Assembly: GCA_016870915.1 (NCBI GenBank)
Contig: VFZY01000024.1
Location: forward strand, 1-45,059
Length of the DNA: 45,059 bases
Source: Acidobacteriota bacterium
GTDB taxonomy: Bacteria; Acidobacteriota; Terriglobia; Bryobacterales; Bryobacteraceae
Direction: 5' to 3'
Part shown: in pieces, positions 42,688 to 45,059 of the stretch
How positions within the stretch are numbered: position 1 is the stretch's first letter
Layout: each line of letters starts with the position of its first letter
The notes under the pieces: generated by a model
What the model was told of the DNA's origin: nothing
The model's input: only the letters and a program-made list of their open reading frames with translations
Databases searched by the model: none
Made by a program: the position numbers and the translations under genes

Positions 42688-43027
42688 TCAGCGGGCCTCG
42701 CGGAGGGCAATTACCAAGATTGATCCAGCCTGGCGCGCAGTGGGGGGACAACATGGCGAGCAGGGCTACGGCGGCGAGAAATGCGGCAACGGCGAGGTAG
42801 GTACCCACCGCGAGGAGTCGCAAGCCGGAAGCCATAGACTTTTCGACGGCGGCCGCCAAGAGGGTACCGGTGGCGAGTCCGAGGGCGATGAGCCAGACGG
42901 CTTGGCGGACCATGAGCAGCAACACGGCGATGAGGCGGGCGCCGAGCGCCATGAGCACGCCGATTTCGCGCCTGTGCCGCGAGGCGAGAAATGCGGCGAC
43001 CCCGGAGAGTCCGAAGGCGGCCATCCA
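42688..43027 (-). pseudogene. Remnant of an ADOP-type FtsX ABC permease
   Basis: Minus-strand sequence from about 43027 encodes the C-terminal part of an ADOP/MacB-type permease: WMAAFGLSGVAAFLASRHRREIGVLMALGARL, then two hydrophobic segments. The frame breaks at a run of six G (42742-42747, C on the coding strand). Removing one base restores the family ending, ...SILVIALREAR and a stop at 42688, matching the usual IDPxxALRxE end. The roughly 700 upstream residues of a full-length ADOP permease are missing. A dead gene fragment, so the region has lost sequence. Confidence 0.75.
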
Positions 43028-43227
43028 CAAGCGATGCCATGGCCGCCGGTAAGGAGCCGGCGGCCCTGAGGCGAGGCCCACAACGGGCGAAGTCAACGAG
43101 ACTCTCTATGGCAGAGATCTGGATCTGGAAAGTGCCCCCGGGGCCGAAGCCCAGGGGACGAACGATGGCCGTACTCTTTGCCGGTACTGGTAATACTTGC
43201 CGCTTCCCCTGCCACTACATTCGTGTC
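43028..43227. other. Spacer without recognised gene
   Basis: Between the permease remnant and the FG-GAP gene, nothing coding is convincing. One plus-strand frame joins a second hydrophobic, signal-like stretch (PVLVILAASPATTFVSA) to the FG-GAP gene from a TTG at 43178; it may be a decayed fragment or an alternative longer start. Confidence 0.4.
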
Positions 43228-43243
43228 GGCAGATAACTCTGCC
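43228..43243 (+). promoter_or_regulatory. Small hairpin upstream of the FG-GAP gene
   Basis: GGCAGA and TCTGCC pair perfectly around TAAC, 30 bases before the GTG start. It could be an operator or a leader hairpin. It has no T run, so a terminator is less likely. Confidence 0.35.
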
Positions 43244-43273
43244 TATCTACTTAATGAGCCAATGGAGACTACT

Positions 43274-44773
43274 GTGAAAAAAGTTATTCATGCCGCGGTT
43301 GTTTTAGCGGGAAGCATACTCGGGGCAGGAAGCCTTGAGGCGACATCGAACAAGGAGTGCGAGCCAATTCTGGGCACACGGTGGAGGACCGCGGCCAAAC
43401 GGGAGGTCTACTCCCAGGGGAGGAACATCTATCGGACGACCATTACGCAACCGGCGGGCTGCATGTTCTCGCCGGGCATTGTTTCCGGCTCGGGTTGGAC
43501 GAAGAAGTTTGTTATGGTCAAAGGCAAGGCGGTACGCCAGGGGATGGTGACGGTAAGCCGTGGCTGCAAGGCGGTGTTGACCAAGCCAGGCGGGCCGGAG
43601 TTCTACCAAGCGGGAGTGGACTGCAGGGTTGGCTTCACCCTTCAAGCCAATTCGGGGAAAAAGCGGCAGTTCACCTTTTCGATCCATTACGGGCTTTTGA
43701 AGACACCAGCAACCAGGGTGCAAGGATTCAGAATCCTCCACGGAATCAGTGTGCAGGCGGGGCCGACAACATCGAGTGCCGCGTCGGACCCGCCGGAGGA
43801 CGATGTGAAGACTTTCCAGGCCGGCGAACTGGCCGGTCCCACCACGGAGGAGGAGGATATGACGGAGGACGAACGGGAGTCCGAATACTATCCTTCGAAC
43901 GCGATGCCGCGGTGCGACATTGACGATGATGGGATCCAGGATCTGGTGATCTTTCATTCCAATCATGGCGGCGTGTGGAGCCTGCGACCGAGCAGCGGCA
44001 GCGGGATGGGAGTTACGCTGGGTGGCGCGGCGGGAGACATTCCGCTTTGCGGTGATGTGAATGGGGACGGAATGAGCGATCTTGCCATTTACTCGGCGAA
44101 CGGCATATGGTCGGTGCGGGACTCCGCAAACGGGGCTGTTCAGGTATTCCGGTTGGGAGGCAGGAGCGGCGACGTTCCGCTGCTTGGCGACTACGACGGC
44201 GACTTCCAGTGCGACCTGGCGGTCTACAACCGCAATAGCGGTTTGTGGACGATCCGCCACACCGGGGACGGGTGGGTGGAAGAGAAGTTGCTGGGGGGCA
44301 GTGGGGGCGACATTCCGGTGGTTGGCGACTACGATGGCGACGGCACGACGGATTTGGCGATTTATCACAGCCAGAAGGGTGGGGGGCCGTGGTCGATCAT
44401 TCGTAGTTCGGACGAGAGCGTGTGGCGTCTCAATTGGGGTGGCCTTGACGGCGACCTGCCGGTTTCGGGAGATTTCGACCGCGACGGTGTAACAGACGTA
44501 GCGGTCTTTCACAGCAAGATCGGGGGAAATCCGTGGAGTATCCGGCGGAGTTCGAATGGAACCGGTTTCGCCATCTCCTGGGGCGGTCACAATGGCGACA
44601 TACCGGCGCCTGGCGACTATGACGGGGACGGCGAGACGGACCTTGCGGTGTACCACAGCAAGGTGGGCGGGGGTCCGTGGAGTTTGCGACGGAGTATGGA
44701 AGGCGGCACGGCGATCTACTGGGGCGGGCACCTGGGTGATGTTCCGGTGGGGACTACGCTGATACCGCGTTAG
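43274..44773 (+). CDS. Secreted FG-GAP/VCBS repeat protein
   Basis: A 499-residue protein. I chose the GTG at 43274 because GGAG lies 6 bases before it and VKKVIHAAVVLAGSILGAGSLEA is a good signal peptide; an ATG at 43262 is the alternative. Residues about 20-200 form a Cys-containing domain I do not recognise, followed by an acidic linker (TEEEDMTEDERESEYY). From about residue 214 there are six FG-GAP-like repeats of about 50 residues, each with a calcium-binding loop: DIDDDGIQD, DVNGDGMSD, DYDGDFQCD, DYDGDGTTD, DFDRDGVTD, DYDGDGETD. They probably build a beta-propeller for extracellular binding. Its 5' part is less GC-rich than its neighbours. Confidence 0.85.
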   Translation: MKKVIHAAVVLAGSILGAGSLEATSNKECEPILGTRWRTAAKREVYSQGRNIYRTTITQPAGCMFSPGIVSGSGWTKKFVMVKGKAVRQGMVTVSRGCKAVLTKPGGPEFYQAGVDCRVGFTLQANSGKKRQFTFSIHYGLLKTPATRVQGFRILHGISVQAGPTTSSAASDPPEDDVKTFQAGELAGPTTEEEDMTEDERESEYYPSNAMPRCDIDDDGIQDLVIFHSNHGGVWSLRPSSGSGMGVTLGGAAGDIPLCGDVNGDGMSDLAIYSANGIWSVRDSANGAVQVFRLGGRSGDVPLLGDYDGDFQCDLAVYNRNSGLWTIRHTGDGWVEEKLLGGSGGDIPVVGDYDGDGTTDLAIYHSQKGGGPWSIIRSSDESVWRLNWGGLDGDLPVSGDFDRDGVTDVAVFHSKIGGNPWSIRRSSNGTGFAISWGGHNGDIPAPGDYDGDGETDLAVYHSKVGGGPWSLRRSMEGGTAIYWGGHLGDVPVGTTLIPR

Positions 44774-44790
44774 GCTGGCGATGAGGGGCC

Positions 44791-44824
44791 GCGCCGCCTG
44801 CCGGGGAGACCGGGCGGGCGGCGC
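44791..44824 (+). terminator. GC-rich hairpin after the FG-GAP gene
   Basis: GCGCCGCCTGCC (44791-44802) pairs with GGCGGGCGGCGC (44813-44824) over 12 positions (11 Watson-Crick and one G-T) around a 10-base loop, 17 bases after the stop codon. The following sequence has no T run, so it is either a weak terminator or a 3' stabilising hairpin. Confidence 0.5.
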
Positions 44825-44890
44825 GCTTCATGAGTGGCCTCGACAAATGAGTTAGCTATTAATCAGACCGTTGGTTAGTAGACATTGAGT

Positions 44891-45059
44891 TCAACCTGCG
44901 GCGTACACGGTGTCCTTGGTCAGGAAGAACATTTTGATAGTCCAGGGCAGGCGTTGCAGGGATCGTAGGCGCGCCAGGACGGCGCACTTGAGGTCGTCCG
45001 CTTGGCGCAGCAACATCCGCCCGATTCCGTGGTTCTTCACGTAGTTCCACACCTGCTCA
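44891..45059 (-). mobile_element. 3' end of an IS630-like transposase (cut by window edge)
   Basis: Minus-strand frame open from the window edge to a stop at 44891-44893, 56 residues. It reads EQVWNYVKNHGIGR, then helices and RLPWTIKMFFLTKDTVYAAG. The ExVWNxxK block is what follows the last catalytic acidic residue (in LNPxExxW) of DDE-type IS630/Tc1 transposases. The N-terminal part, the other catalytic residues and the far end are outside the window. The near end of the element should lie between about 44830 and 44890, where I see TA dinucleotides but cannot place an inverted repeat. Confidence 0.75.

Overview
The window looks like a chromosomal segment of an acidobacterium, probably of the Bryobacterales/Solibacter type. 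This is inferred from gene content: a CarboxypepD_reg-type (Oar-like) TonB-dependent receptor, a VWA protein of the acidobacterial 'VWFA-related' type, a remnant of an ADOP-type FtsX permease, a DUF1549/DUF1553 cytochrome-like protein, ThuA, CehA and Tat-exported Gfo/Idh proteins. The DNA is GC-rich and tightly packed, with many 4-base start/stop overlaps. I found no tRNA, rRNA, CRISPR array or complete mobile element.

Layout. 1-352 has no recognisable gene. 353-4115 is a sugar-related trio: ketose-3-epimerase-like, ThuA and CehA/McbA-like. 4204-9817 carries yebC, ruvC, an exported protein, a TlpA-like thioredoxin, deoB and a SpoIID-domain protein; from ruvC onward they are overlapping or nearly abutting. 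On the minus strand, 9692-11818 holds a membrane protein and a polysaccharide-deacetylase-like protein, diverging from a Tat-exported oxidoreductase and a two-module metallo-beta-lactamase-fold protein (11848-14914). 14921-16327 has a PEP-CTERM protein and an odd thymidine kinase. 16343-23313 on the minus strand carries purB, the DUF1549/DUF1553 protein, a VOC protein, a DegP-like protease and an EamA transporter. 23349-26215 has two small membrane proteins, miaB, a bifunctional nuclease and a small unknown gene. 26196-28905 on the minus strand is a compact group: MoaD-MoaE fusion, VWA protein, Hfq-like protein and inositol monophosphatase. 28999-35123 has an S9 peptidase, a HAD hydrolase and the TonB-dependent receptor. 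35128-42267 is a seven-gene minus-strand efflux operon. 42268-43273 is a repeat-rich, decayed region. Then come an FG-GAP repeat protein and the 3' end of an IS630-like transposase at the window edge.

How genes work together. The clearest unit is the efflux operon: a TetR regulator of the CecR type, a TolC-type outer membrane protein, an HlyD-type adaptor, two ABC ATPases and two ABC-2 permeases. It matches the E. coli cecR-ybhGFSR arrangement, except that the double ATPase YbhF is split into two genes and a private TolC is included. Other sets serve nucleotide salvage (deoB, tdk, purB), the envelope (DegP, TlpA, SpoIID, TonB receptor) and molybdopterin synthesis (MoaD-MoaE).

Most notable signals: (1) at least eight genes that begin a transcription unit have a TANNNT-like box 6-8 bases before the start codon and no clear Shine-Dalgarno, which suggests leaderless mRNAs; (2) three tandem hairpin repeats between the MoaD-MoaE and peptidase genes, at least the outer units next to a -10-like box; (3) an array of GAAACGAACCC-core repeats, partly in 27-base units, upstream of the efflux operon; (4) a thymidine kinase with Asp in place of the P-loop Gly; (5) an Hfq-like protein lacking the usual Sm2 His. 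None of these is proven to be a new system; each comes with a check.
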